A stretch of DNA of 64,000 bases from Ideonella livida (GTDB lineage Bacteria; Pseudomonadota; Gammaproteobacteria; Burkholderiales; Burkholderiaceae_C): positions 1 to 64,000 of the forward strand of contig NZ_JAAGOH010000021.1 of NCBI RefSeq assembly GCF_010499455.1, in the 5' to 3' direction. Below, piece after piece: positions 57,200-64,000 of the stretch (position 1 is its first letter; every line of letters starts with the position of its first letter). Under the pieces are notes generated by a model. That model was not told the origin of the DNA. It did not search any database and worked only from the letters and a program-made list of their open reading frames with translations. The position numbers and the translations under genes are program-made.

Positions 57200-58383
57200 G
57201 CCACACCGCCGCCGCGCCCGATCCCGCCCGCGCGCCCCTGGCTGGGCTGAAGGTGCTGGAGCTGGGCCAGCTCATCGCCGGCCCCTTTGCCGGCAAGACC
57301 TTGGGCGACTTTGGCGCCCAGGTCCTCAAGGTGGAGCCGCCCGCCCAGGACGGCGCGGCCGGCGGCGACCCCCTGCGCCAGTGGCGGATGCTGCATGAGG
57401 GCACCAGCGTCTGGTGGCAGGTGCAGAGCCGCAACAAGCAGAGCGTGGCGCTGGACCTGCGCACCGAGGCCGGCCGTGCCGCCGTGCGCCGCCTCATCGA
57501 CGAGGCCGACGTCCTCATCGAGAACTTCAAGCCCGGCACCCTGGAGAAATGGGGCATGGGCTACGACGCCCTGGCCGCCACCAACCCCGGGCTGATCATG
57601 CTGCGCATCAGCGGCTACGGCCAGGACGGCCCCTACCGCGACCTGCCCGGCTTTGCCGTGGTGGCCGAGGCCATGGGCGGCCTGCGCCACCTGATGGGCG
57701 AGCCCGGCCGCCCGCCGGTGCGCGCCGGCGTCAGCCTGGGCGACACCCTGGCGGCGCTGCATGGCGTGATCGGCGTGCTGCTGGCCCTGCAGGCCCGCGC
57801 CCGCACCGGCCGCGGCCAGGTGGTGGACGTGGCCCTGTATGAGGCCGTCTTCAACTGCATGGAGAGCCTGCTGCCCGAGTACAGCGCCTTTGGCGCGGTC
57901 CGCCAGCCTGCCGGCAGCGCGCTGCCTGGCATCGCCCCCAGCAACGCCTACCGCTGCGCCGACGGGCAGGTGGTCATCGGCGGCAACGGCGACAGCATCT
58001 ACAAGCGCCTGATGGCCGCCATCGGCCGCGACGACCTGGGCCAGGACCCGGGCCTGGCGCACAACGCCGGCCGGGCCGCCCGGGTCGACGAGATCGACGC
58101 CGCCATTACCTGCTGGACGGTGCAGCGCCCGGTGGACGCCGTGGTGGCCGCCCTGCAGGCCGTCAGTGTGCCCGTGGGCCGCATCTACACCGTGGCCGAC
58201 ATTGCCGCCGACCCCCACTACCGTGCCCGCGGCATGATCGAGCGCATCGTCACCGCACAGGGCCTGTCGCTGGAGGTGCCGGGCGTGGTGCCCAAGCTCA
58301 GCGACACCCCCGGCGGCCTGTTCCGGCCGGCGCCGGCCCTGGGCGAACACGACGCCCGGGCCTGGGGCGATCCCGCCGCCTGA
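57196..58383 (+). CDS. CaiB/BaiF family (class III) CoA-transferase
   Basis: A 395-residue family III CoA-transferase. It has the N terminus LAGLKVLELGQLIAGPFAGK, the nucleotide/CoA contact NKQSVALDLRTEAGRAA and the catalytic Asp in GVSLGDTLAALHGVIG (about residue 180). It swaps CoA between organic acids (formyl, succinyl, carnitine or aromatic acids); the substrate is not predictable. Translationally coupled to rlmJ. Confidence 0.92.
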   Translation: MSHTAAAPDPARAPLAGLKVLELGQLIAGPFAGKTLGDFGAQVLKVEPPAQDGAAGGDPLRQWRMLHEGTSVWWQVQSRNKQSVALDLRTEAGRAAVRRLIDEADVLIENFKPGTLEKWGMGYDALAATNPGLIMLRISGYGQDGPYRDLPGFAVVAEAMGGLRHLMGEPGRPPVRAGVSLGDTLAALHGVIGVLLALQARARTGRGQVVDVALYEAVFNCMESLLPEYSAFGAVRQPAGSALPGIAPSNAYRCADGQVVIGGNGDSIYKRLMAAIGRDDLGQDPGLAHNAGRAARVDEIDAAITCWTVQRPVDAVVAALQAVSVPVGRIYTVADIAADPHYRARGMIERIVTAQGLSLEVPGVVPKLSDTPGGLFRPAPALGEHDARAWGDPAA

Positions 58384-58518
58384 GCCGCCCCACCCCGGGG
58401 ACTTTCCCGGGCGGCGAGCCCTCCGTGCGGCCGGCGGCCCCGTCCGCCGCCCGACCCGACCGTGGCGCAGGTTCATGCGCTAAGGTGCGGCGCTGGTTCA
58501 ACCCCCCATCACCGCACC

Positions 58519-60561
58519 ATGCCCCGCACCCCTGCTCAACCGGCAGCCCGGCGCGCGATCCTGGGCGGCGGCCTCAAGCTGGCTGCACTCGGACTCACGC
58601 TGACCCCCCTGGCCCGCACCGGCGCCGTCCTGGCGCAGGCCCGTCCCGACGCCACCGCGGCCACCCCCGCGGCAGCCGCCTCGCCGGCCGACCCCTGGCC
58701 CGCGCCCCTGCGCCTGGAGGTGGAGGCCACCGACCTCACCCACCGCGTGCTGCGTGCCCGCCTGCAGCTGCCGCTGGCCCGCCCTGGCCAACGCCTGACC
58801 CTGCACCTGCCGCGCTACCTGCCCGGCACCCACGGCCCCTGGGGGCATGCCGCGCCGCTGGCGGGCCTGCGCTGTCAGGCCGACGGACAGCTTGTGCCCT
58901 GGCAGCGCGATGCGCTCGATCCCCATGCCTTCCACCTGCAGCCGCCGGCCGGGGCCCAGGTGCTGCAGCTGGAGCTGCAGCACCTCACCCCCCTGAACCC
59001 GGGCGAGGAGGACCGGGTCAGCGTCAGCCGCAAGCTGCTGGGCGTGCAGTGGGAGAAGCTGCTGCTCTACCCCGATGGCGTGGCCCACCATGCGCTGCAG
59101 GTGCAGGCCCGCCTGCGCCTGCCGCCCGGCTGGCAGGCTGCCACCGCACTGCGCGGCGCCGACGGTGAGCCGGCCCGGCCCGATGCGCAGGGCTGGTTCG
59201 AGTTCGCCCCCTGTTCGCTGGAGACCCTGGTGGACAGCCCGGTCTTTGCGGGCCCGCACTACCGCCGTGTGGCGCTGGACGCGCCGGGGACCGCCCGCCC
59301 GGTGGTGCTGCACCTGCTGGCCGACGAGCCCAAGTCCCTGCAGGCCACCGAGGCCCAGCTCCAGGCCCACCGCGCCCTGGTGCAGCAGGCCGACCGGCTC
59401 TTCACCCAGCGCCCCTGGCGCCACTACGACTTCCTGCTCGCCCAGTCCGACGCCTTCGGCGGCATGGGGCTGGAACACCATGAGAGCAGCGAGAACGCCG
59501 TGCCGCCCGGCTACTTTGACGACTGGGACAAGTCCATCCACGAGCGCGAACTGCTGCCCCACGAGTTCGTCCACGCCTGGAATGGCAAGTACCGCCGCGG
59601 GGCCGACCTGGTCCGGCCCGACTACCACCAGCCCGGCGCCAACAGCCTGCTGTGGGTCTACGAGGGGCAGACCGAGTTCTGGGGCCATGTGCTGGCGGCC
59701 CGTGCGGGCCTGAGCTCCGCCGAGCAGGCCCGCGACCGCCTGGCCTACCGTCTGGCCGAGGCCCAGCTGCGCACCGGCCGCGCGTGGCGCTCGCTGCAGG
59801 ACACCACCCAGACCCCGCAAATGGGCCATGGCCCCACGCGTGAATGGGGCGAGTGGCAGCGTGGCTACGACTACTACCCCGAAGGCCTGTTGCTGTGGCT
59901 GGCCGCCGATGGCCTGATCCGCGAGGCCAGCGCCGAGCGCCGCGGCCTGGACGACTTTGCCCGCGTCTTCTTCGGTCCGGCTTGGACGCCCCGCGCCGAC
60001 GGCAGTGTGACGCCCCGTCCCTACCGTTTTGAGGACCTGACGGCCGCGCTGGCCCAGGTGCACCGCCACGACTGGACGGCGTGGCTGCGCGAGCGGCTGG
60101 ACGCCACCGGGCCGCAGGCCGGCGTCCTGCTCGACGAGACCCTGGCCCGCAGCGGCTGGCGCCTGGACTGGAGCGACCAGGAAAGCCGCTTTGCCCAGGC
60201 CGCCCGCGGCTGGGGGGGAGAACCCCGGCCCCAGGACCTGCGCTTCAGCCTGGGCCTGCGGGTAGGGGCCAAGGGCCGGCTGGGCCGCGTGGTGTGGGAC
60301 GGCCCGGCCTTTGCCGCCGGCCTGGTGCCGGGCATGGAGCTGGTGGCGGTCAACGACCAGGCCTACCGCCCCGAGCGGCTGGACCAGGCCCTGCGAGACG
60401 CCCGCGACGGCCGCGGCCCGGTGCGCCTGCTGGTCAAGGACGAGGACAGCTTCCGCACCGTCAGCTTTGAGGCCCGCCACGGCCCGCGCTTTCCGGTGCT
60501 GACGCGGGTGGCCGGCGTGCCCGACCGGCTGGGCGCGCTGTACGCCCCGCGGGGCGCCTGA
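58519..60561 (+). CDS. M61 family metallopeptidase with PDZ domain
   Basis: A 680-residue exported peptidase. It has a Tat-like signal (AARRAILGGGLKLAALGLTL), an N-terminal beta domain (about 60-240) and the catalytic zinc motif HEFVH at residues 348-352 in ELLPHEFVHAWNGKYRR. A downstream Glu lies in LLWVYEGQTEFWG, and a C-terminal PDZ domain at about 570-660 has GPAFAAGLVPGMELVAVND. It resembles glycyl aminopeptidase. Start at 58519, the ATG directly before the signal. Confidence 0.92.
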   Translation: MPRTPAQPAARRAILGGGLKLAALGLTLTPLARTGAVLAQARPDATAATPAAAASPADPWPAPLRLEVEATDLTHRVLRARLQLPLARPGQRLTLHLPRYLPGTHGPWGHAAPLAGLRCQADGQLVPWQRDALDPHAFHLQPPAGAQVLQLELQHLTPLNPGEEDRVSVSRKLLGVQWEKLLLYPDGVAHHALQVQARLRLPPGWQAATALRGADGEPARPDAQGWFEFAPCSLETLVDSPVFAGPHYRRVALDAPGTARPVVLHLLADEPKSLQATEAQLQAHRALVQQADRLFTQRPWRHYDFLLAQSDAFGGMGLEHHESSENAVPPGYFDDWDKSIHERELLPHEFVHAWNGKYRRGADLVRPDYHQPGANSLLWVYEGQTEFWGHVLAARAGLSSAEQARDRLAYRLAEAQLRTGRAWRSLQDTTQTPQMGHGPTREWGEWQRGYDYYPEGLLLWLAADGLIREASAERRGLDDFARVFFGPAWTPRADGSVTPRPYRFEDLTAALAQVHRHDWTAWLRERLDATGPQAGVLLDETLARSGWRLDWSDQESRFAQAARGWGGEPRPQDLRFSLGLRVGAKGRLGRVVWDGPAFAAGLVPGMELVAVNDQAYRPERLDQALRDARDGRGPVRLLVKDEDSFRTVSFEARHGPRFPVLTRVAGVPDRLGALYAPRGA

Positions 60562-60664
60562 GCCGGCGCCTGCGCGGTGGGGCAAAGCGTGCCGTGCGCC
60601 GCGCTTTGCCCCACAGTTCCGCGGCTTGCATGCGCTGCCGTGGTCCAACAATCGGGCGCTCGCC

Positions 60665-63139
60665 ATGCCCTACTTTCCCGCCTTCCTCCGCGCCGGCCGT
60701 GGTGCTGCCGCACGGCGCCGTGCCCGCCTGTGGTGGTTGCGCCGGGAGCGCACGACCCGCCCCCCGACCGAGGCGGAGGCGGCCCGGCTGCGGGCCCGCC
60801 AGCTGCAGGCCGTGTTGCGGCTCACCCCGGTGGCCATGGGGATCAACCTGGGCAATGTGGCCGTCATCGTCCACGCGCTGTGGGGGCAGGTGGCCCCGGC
60901 GCTGCTGCTGGGCTGGGGGGGCGGTATTGCGATCATGGCCGCGATGGGGCTGCGCGGCTGGTGGCGTGGCCGTCAGCGGGGTGAACGGTCCACCGCCTCG
61001 GCGCGGGCCTTGCGGCGTGCGGCCTGGCAGGCCGGGGCGCTGGGGATGGCCTGGGGCGTCCTGCCCCTGGTCACCCTGAGTGCGCTGGAGGCCACGGCGC
61101 AGTTCTTCGTCGGCACGGTCATTACCGGCATGATTTGCGCCGGGGGCTTCGCGCTCTCCAGCGTGCCCTGGGCGGGCACCGCCTATGTGCTGGCCCTGGG
61201 TCTGCAGGCCATGGGGGCGCTGGCGCTGTCCGGCCATCCCCAGGCAGGCAGCTTGTCGGTCCTGCTGGGGGCCTACAACGGCCTGGTCCTCTACACCGTC
61301 TGGGCCTATGCCGCGGGCCTGCGCGCCCGGCTGCTGGCCGAGGCCACCGCCGAGCGCCAGAACGAGGTCATCAGCCTCCTGCTCCAGGACTTTGAGGAGC
61401 ATGCCAGCGATGTGCTGCTGGAGGTCGATGCGCTGGGCCGCTTCCTGCACGTCTCGCCTCGGCTGGCGCAGGTGCTTGGCGTGCCGGCCAGGCGGCTCAC
61501 CCAGCGCCCAGCCTGGCCGCTGCTGCGCCGCTGGATGGCCCGCGACGAGGGCGGGCGCACCGCCTGGTCGGCTCTGCGCGCGCGGCTGGCAGAAGGCCGT
61601 GCCTTCCGGGACCATCCCCTGCCGCTGCAGACCCCGGCCGGGCCGCGCTGGTGGTCCTTGAGCGCCCGGCCGCTGGTGGATGAGCACGGCCTGCCCGCCG
61701 GCTGGCGCGGCGTGGCCACCGACATCACCGAGCGCCACCTGGCCCACAGCCGGCTGAGCTGGCTGGCCCACAACGACAGCCTGACCGGGCTGGTCAACCG
61801 CCACCAGTTCCGTGAGCGCCTGCAGGCCCTGCTGGGCGCCGTGCCGGTGCCGCCGCTGGCCGTCATCTGCTTTGACCTGGACGGCTTTAAGCAGGTCAAT
61901 GACCAGCAGGGGCATGCCGCTGGCGACCGCCTGCTGACCGACTTCGGCCAGCGCCTGCTGGCCCTGAGCCGCCGCAGCGACACCGTGGCCCGGCTGGGGG
62001 GCGACGAATTTGTCATGCTGGTGCTGGACATCCAGCGGCCCGAGACCCTCAAGCCCCTGCTGGACCGCATCCTGCTGGCGCTGGAGGTGCCGGTGGAGCT
62101 GGCGCCCGGGTGCCAGGAGCCCCTGCGCTGCAGCATGGGCGTGGCCCTGGCGCCCGCCGACGGCCAGGACGTGGACACCCTGCTGAGCCATGCCGACCTG
62201 GCCCTGTACGCGGCCAAGCGCGCCGGGGGCCAGCGTTACAGCTTCTTCTCCGCCCAGATGACCGATGGCAGCCGCCGCCGCGCCCAGCTGGTGCAGGCCC
62301 TGCGAGGCGCGGCGTCCCGGGGCGAGCTGCATTTGGCCTACCAGGCGCAGATCGAATCCGAGGACCTGCGGGTCAGCGGCTTTGAGGCGCTGCTGCGCTG
62401 GCACCACCCCGAGCTGGGCGACATCTCGCCCGTGGAGTTCATTCCCCTGGCCGAAGGCGCCGGCCTGATGGGCGAGCTGGGCGCCTGGGTGCTGCAGGCC
62501 GCCTGCCGCGACGCGGCGCAGTGGCCGGCAGGCCTGTCCGTCTCGGTCAATGTGTCGGCGCTGCAACTGGCGGAGCCGGACTTCCTGGCCCAGGTGCAGG
62601 CGGCCGCGGCGCTGCTGCCCCCCGGCCAGCTGGAGCTGGAGGTCACCGAGTCGGCGCTGATCGATGACGCCGACACCGCCGTGGCCGTGCTGCAGCAACT
62701 GCGCGCCCAGGGCCACCGCACCGCGCTCGACGACTTCGGCACCGGCTACTCGGCCCTGGGCTACCTGCGGCGCTTCCGCTTTGACACCCTCAAGATCGAC
62801 CGCAGCTTTGTGCGTGACCTCAGCCGCGACGCCGGCGCCCAAGTGCTGGTGGACACCATCCTGGCCATGGCCCAGGCCCTGGGCATGCGCACCGTGGCCG
62901 AAGGCGTGGAGACCGAGGCCGAGGCCCGCCGCCTCATCCACCGTGGCTGCACCTCACTGCAGGGCTTCCTGATCAGCCGTCCGGTGCCCGCCCAGGCCCT
63001 GCCGGACTTCCTGCAGGCCTGGTGCCGTCGCGGCGCCGCGTCACTGCGTCCGTCCCTGTCGCCCCCCGCACCCGAGGCTGAGGCCTGCGGGAACGCCACC
63101 GCCCCGGCAGACGCCGGCGCGCCGCTGATGCACCGCTGA
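60665..63139 (+). CDS. Membrane-bound GGDEF/EAL cyclic-di-GMP protein
   Basis: An 824-residue protein. The N-terminal membrane part has about five helices (about 45-225), followed by a PAS-like domain (about 240-365). The GGDEF domain has intact GGDEF at 445-449 (RLGGDEFVML) and the EAL domain has Glu574-Ala575-Leu576 plus DDFGTGYSALGYL. Both synthesis and breakdown of c-di-GMP are possible from sequence; the I-site RxxD was not evident. In-frame ATG at 60626 is an alternative start. It has its own short promoter region. Confidence 0.92.
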   Translation: MPYFPAFLRAGRGAAARRRARLWWLRRERTTRPPTEAEAARLRARQLQAVLRLTPVAMGINLGNVAVIVHALWGQVAPALLLGWGGGIAIMAAMGLRGWWRGRQRGERSTASARALRRAAWQAGALGMAWGVLPLVTLSALEATAQFFVGTVITGMICAGGFALSSVPWAGTAYVLALGLQAMGALALSGHPQAGSLSVLLGAYNGLVLYTVWAYAAGLRARLLAEATAERQNEVISLLLQDFEEHASDVLLEVDALGRFLHVSPRLAQVLGVPARRLTQRPAWPLLRRWMARDEGGRTAWSALRARLAEGRAFRDHPLPLQTPAGPRWWSLSARPLVDEHGLPAGWRGVATDITERHLAHSRLSWLAHNDSLTGLVNRHQFRERLQALLGAVPVPPLAVICFDLDGFKQVNDQQGHAAGDRLLTDFGQRLLALSRRSDTVARLGGDEFVMLVLDIQRPETLKPLLDRILLALEVPVELAPGCQEPLRCSMGVALAPADGQDVDTLLSHADLALYAAKRAGGQRYSFFSAQMTDGSRRRAQLVQALRGAASRGELHLAYQAQIESEDLRVSGFEALLRWHHPELGDISPVEFIPLAEGAGLMGELGAWVLQAACRDAAQWPAGLSVSVNVSALQLAEPDFLAQVQAAAALLPPGQLELEVTESALIDDADTAVAVLQQLRAQGHRTALDDFGTGYSALGYLRRFRFDTLKIDRSFVRDLSRDAGAQVLVDTILAMAQALGMRTVAEGVETEAEARRLIHRGCTSLQGFLISRPVPAQALPDFLQAWCRRGAASLRPSLSPPAPEAEACGNATAPADAGAPLMHR

Positions 63140-63177
63140 GGCCGGCAGCCCCGCGCCCCACGGGGCCGGGACCGGCT

Positions 63178-63930
63178 TCAGTAGGCAGTGCCCGCGCCCT
63201 CGCGCTTTAGGTCCCGAAAGGCGGCCAGCACCCAGCTGCGCAGGCCCAGCACCAGGGTGAAGGGGCGCTTCTGCTCCGGCGGCAGCTTCTGGTCGGCCAG
63301 GTGCTGCTGGGCGAAGTCCTCGGCCACCTTCATCAGCCGCGCCTGGAACTGCAACGCCAGCGGCCGGCCGATCTGGCCGTGCACCAGGGTCAGCAGCTCG
63401 CCGCTGCCGTCAAAGCCGCCAGCAAAGTAGTCGGCCGTCACCTCCTCGCGGAAGAAGCGCATCACCGGGCCGTGCGGCCGCCAGCGGAAGGTCTTGGCCA
63501 CCTTGAGCCGGTAGCGGTTCAGGGGGCGCAGCTCGATGATGCCCAGCCGGTCCAGCTCGGCCAGGCCCCGGACCACCTCGGCCTCGGTGACGCGGTAGGT
63601 GGCCAGGATCTGCTCCACCGTCCAGAGGCTGACGCAGCAGGTGGCCAGCAGCAACAGCTTGCGGTCGCCCACGATGGCGCGTTCCTGCGCCAGCGTCAGG
63701 CTCTGCGCCAGGGGCTGGGCCTCGGCCACCTGCCGGGCCAGGTCGGCAAAGTCGCAGCGCAGCACCTGGCAGATGGCGTCGATGCGCGACAGCGGCATGT
63801 CGCCGGTGGCCAGCATGCGCTTGACGCTGCTCTCGGCCAGACCCAGCTCGCGGGCCAGCGCGGCGTAGGTGATGCCGGCGGCCTTGAGTTCCTTCTTGAT
63901 CTGCTGGACCAGGGCCTGGGTGGTGGACAT
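63178..63930 (-). CDS. XRE-type HTH regulator with helical C-terminal domain
   Basis: A 250-residue protein. The N-terminal HTH (about 10-65) has GITYAALARELGLAESSVKRM. The C-terminal part (about 80-250) has a winged-helix-like region (EQILATYRVTEAEVVRGLAE) and KTFRWRPHGPVMRFFREEV. It is a known but uncharacterised type of proteobacterial regulator. Convergent with the GGDEF/EAL gene. Start at 63930. Confidence 0.85.
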   Translation of the reverse strand: MSTTQALVQQIKKELKAAGITYAALARELGLAESSVKRMLATGDMPLSRIDAICQVLRCDFADLARQVAEAQPLAQSLTLAQERAIVGDRKLLLLATCCVSLWTVEQILATYRVTEAEVVRGLAELDRLGIIELRPLNRYRLKVAKTFRWRPHGPVMRFFREEVTADYFAGGFDGSGELLTLVHGQIGRPLALQFQARLMKVAEDFAQQHLADQKLPPEQKRPFTLVLGLRSWVLAAFRDLKREGAGTAY

Positions 63931-64000
63931 GGGGGGAGTGAGGGGGGGAGGGGGTGGGTCGGTGCCGGCCGCCACCGCGGGGTGGCGACCGTGCGGAGCC

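Noticed and set aside
60461-62941. 826-residue minus-strand frame over the GGDEF/EAL gene
   Set aside because: Antisense to a gene with intact GGDEF, EAL and PAS features; composition is frame-shadow like.
1-64000. CRISPR arrays, tRNA or rRNA genes, insertion sequences, phage genes
   Set aside because: None seen. The only tandem repeat is the two-copy 86-base element, and the only recombinase is the housekeeping XerC.

Overview
The window is about 70 percent G+C, with dense genes, short spacers and many ATGA stop/start overlaps. Gene content points to a betaproteobacterium of the order Burkholderiales (Ideonella/Rubrivivax/Roseateles-like). The signs are a DUF484-xerC-dapF block beside two LpxL-type acyltransferases and metK, a MerR regulator next to photolyases, and ybiB beside an assimilatory nitrate reductase. 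This placement is inferred from gene order and protein style, not from a database search. I saw no tRNA, rRNA, CRISPR array, insertion sequence or prophage.

Layout. 1-7.5 kb: a partial gene, a small lipoprotein, the stress operon prkA-yeaH-spoVR and a CoA-transferase. 7.5-13.5 kb: a MerR regulator divergent from a four-gene operon with three different photolyase/cryptochrome paralogues and a DUF2256 protein. 13.5-20.5 kb: housekeeping (xerC, DUF484, dapF, two lipid A acyltransferases, metK, a DUF2520 protein). 20.5-25.5 kb: a LuxR-type regulator, two lux-box-like operators, a 55-residue double-glycine peptide precursor, a HlyD-type adaptor and a C39-peptidase ABC exporter. 25.5-36.7 kb: small membrane proteins, Crp/Fnr and HxlR regulators, LysE, radA, ilvE, a zinc-finger protein, an orphan solute-binding protein with a CxxCH protein behind a perfect FNR box, and ybiB. 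36.8-55.5 kb: a nitrate assimilation region. 55.5-64 kb: hemerythrin, rlmJ, CaiB-type CoA-transferase, M61 peptidase, a GGDEF/EAL protein and an XRE regulator.

Two systems stand out. (1) A LuxR solo appears to control a secreted peptide. A lux box overlaps the -10 of the luxR promoter, which suggests autorepression. A second lux box sits at about -43 of a promoter for the peptide gene, which is the activator position. The peptide has a textbook double-glycine leader and an 11-residue core, and its processing exporter follows directly. (2) The nitrate region has layered control. nrtABC is preceded by a sigma-54 promoter whose predicted start site opens directly into a two-hairpin RNA with A1/G4 hexaloops. 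The second hairpin overlaps an intrinsic terminator, which is the antitermination target of ANTAR proteins. Two tandem ANTAR proteins are encoded nearby, each fused to a NarX/PilJ-like P-box domain. The same P-box motif recurs in a periplasmic protein beside nasA and in a CheA-like membrane kinase that has its own CheY and CheX. The working model is nitrogen limitation (sigma-54/NtrC) plus nitrate sensed in the cytoplasm (ANTAR/P-box) and in the periplasm (P-box protein and kinase). Together these would gate uptake by NrtABC and a NarK-type carrier and reduction by NasA with a separate flavoprotein. No nitrite reductase is present in the window.
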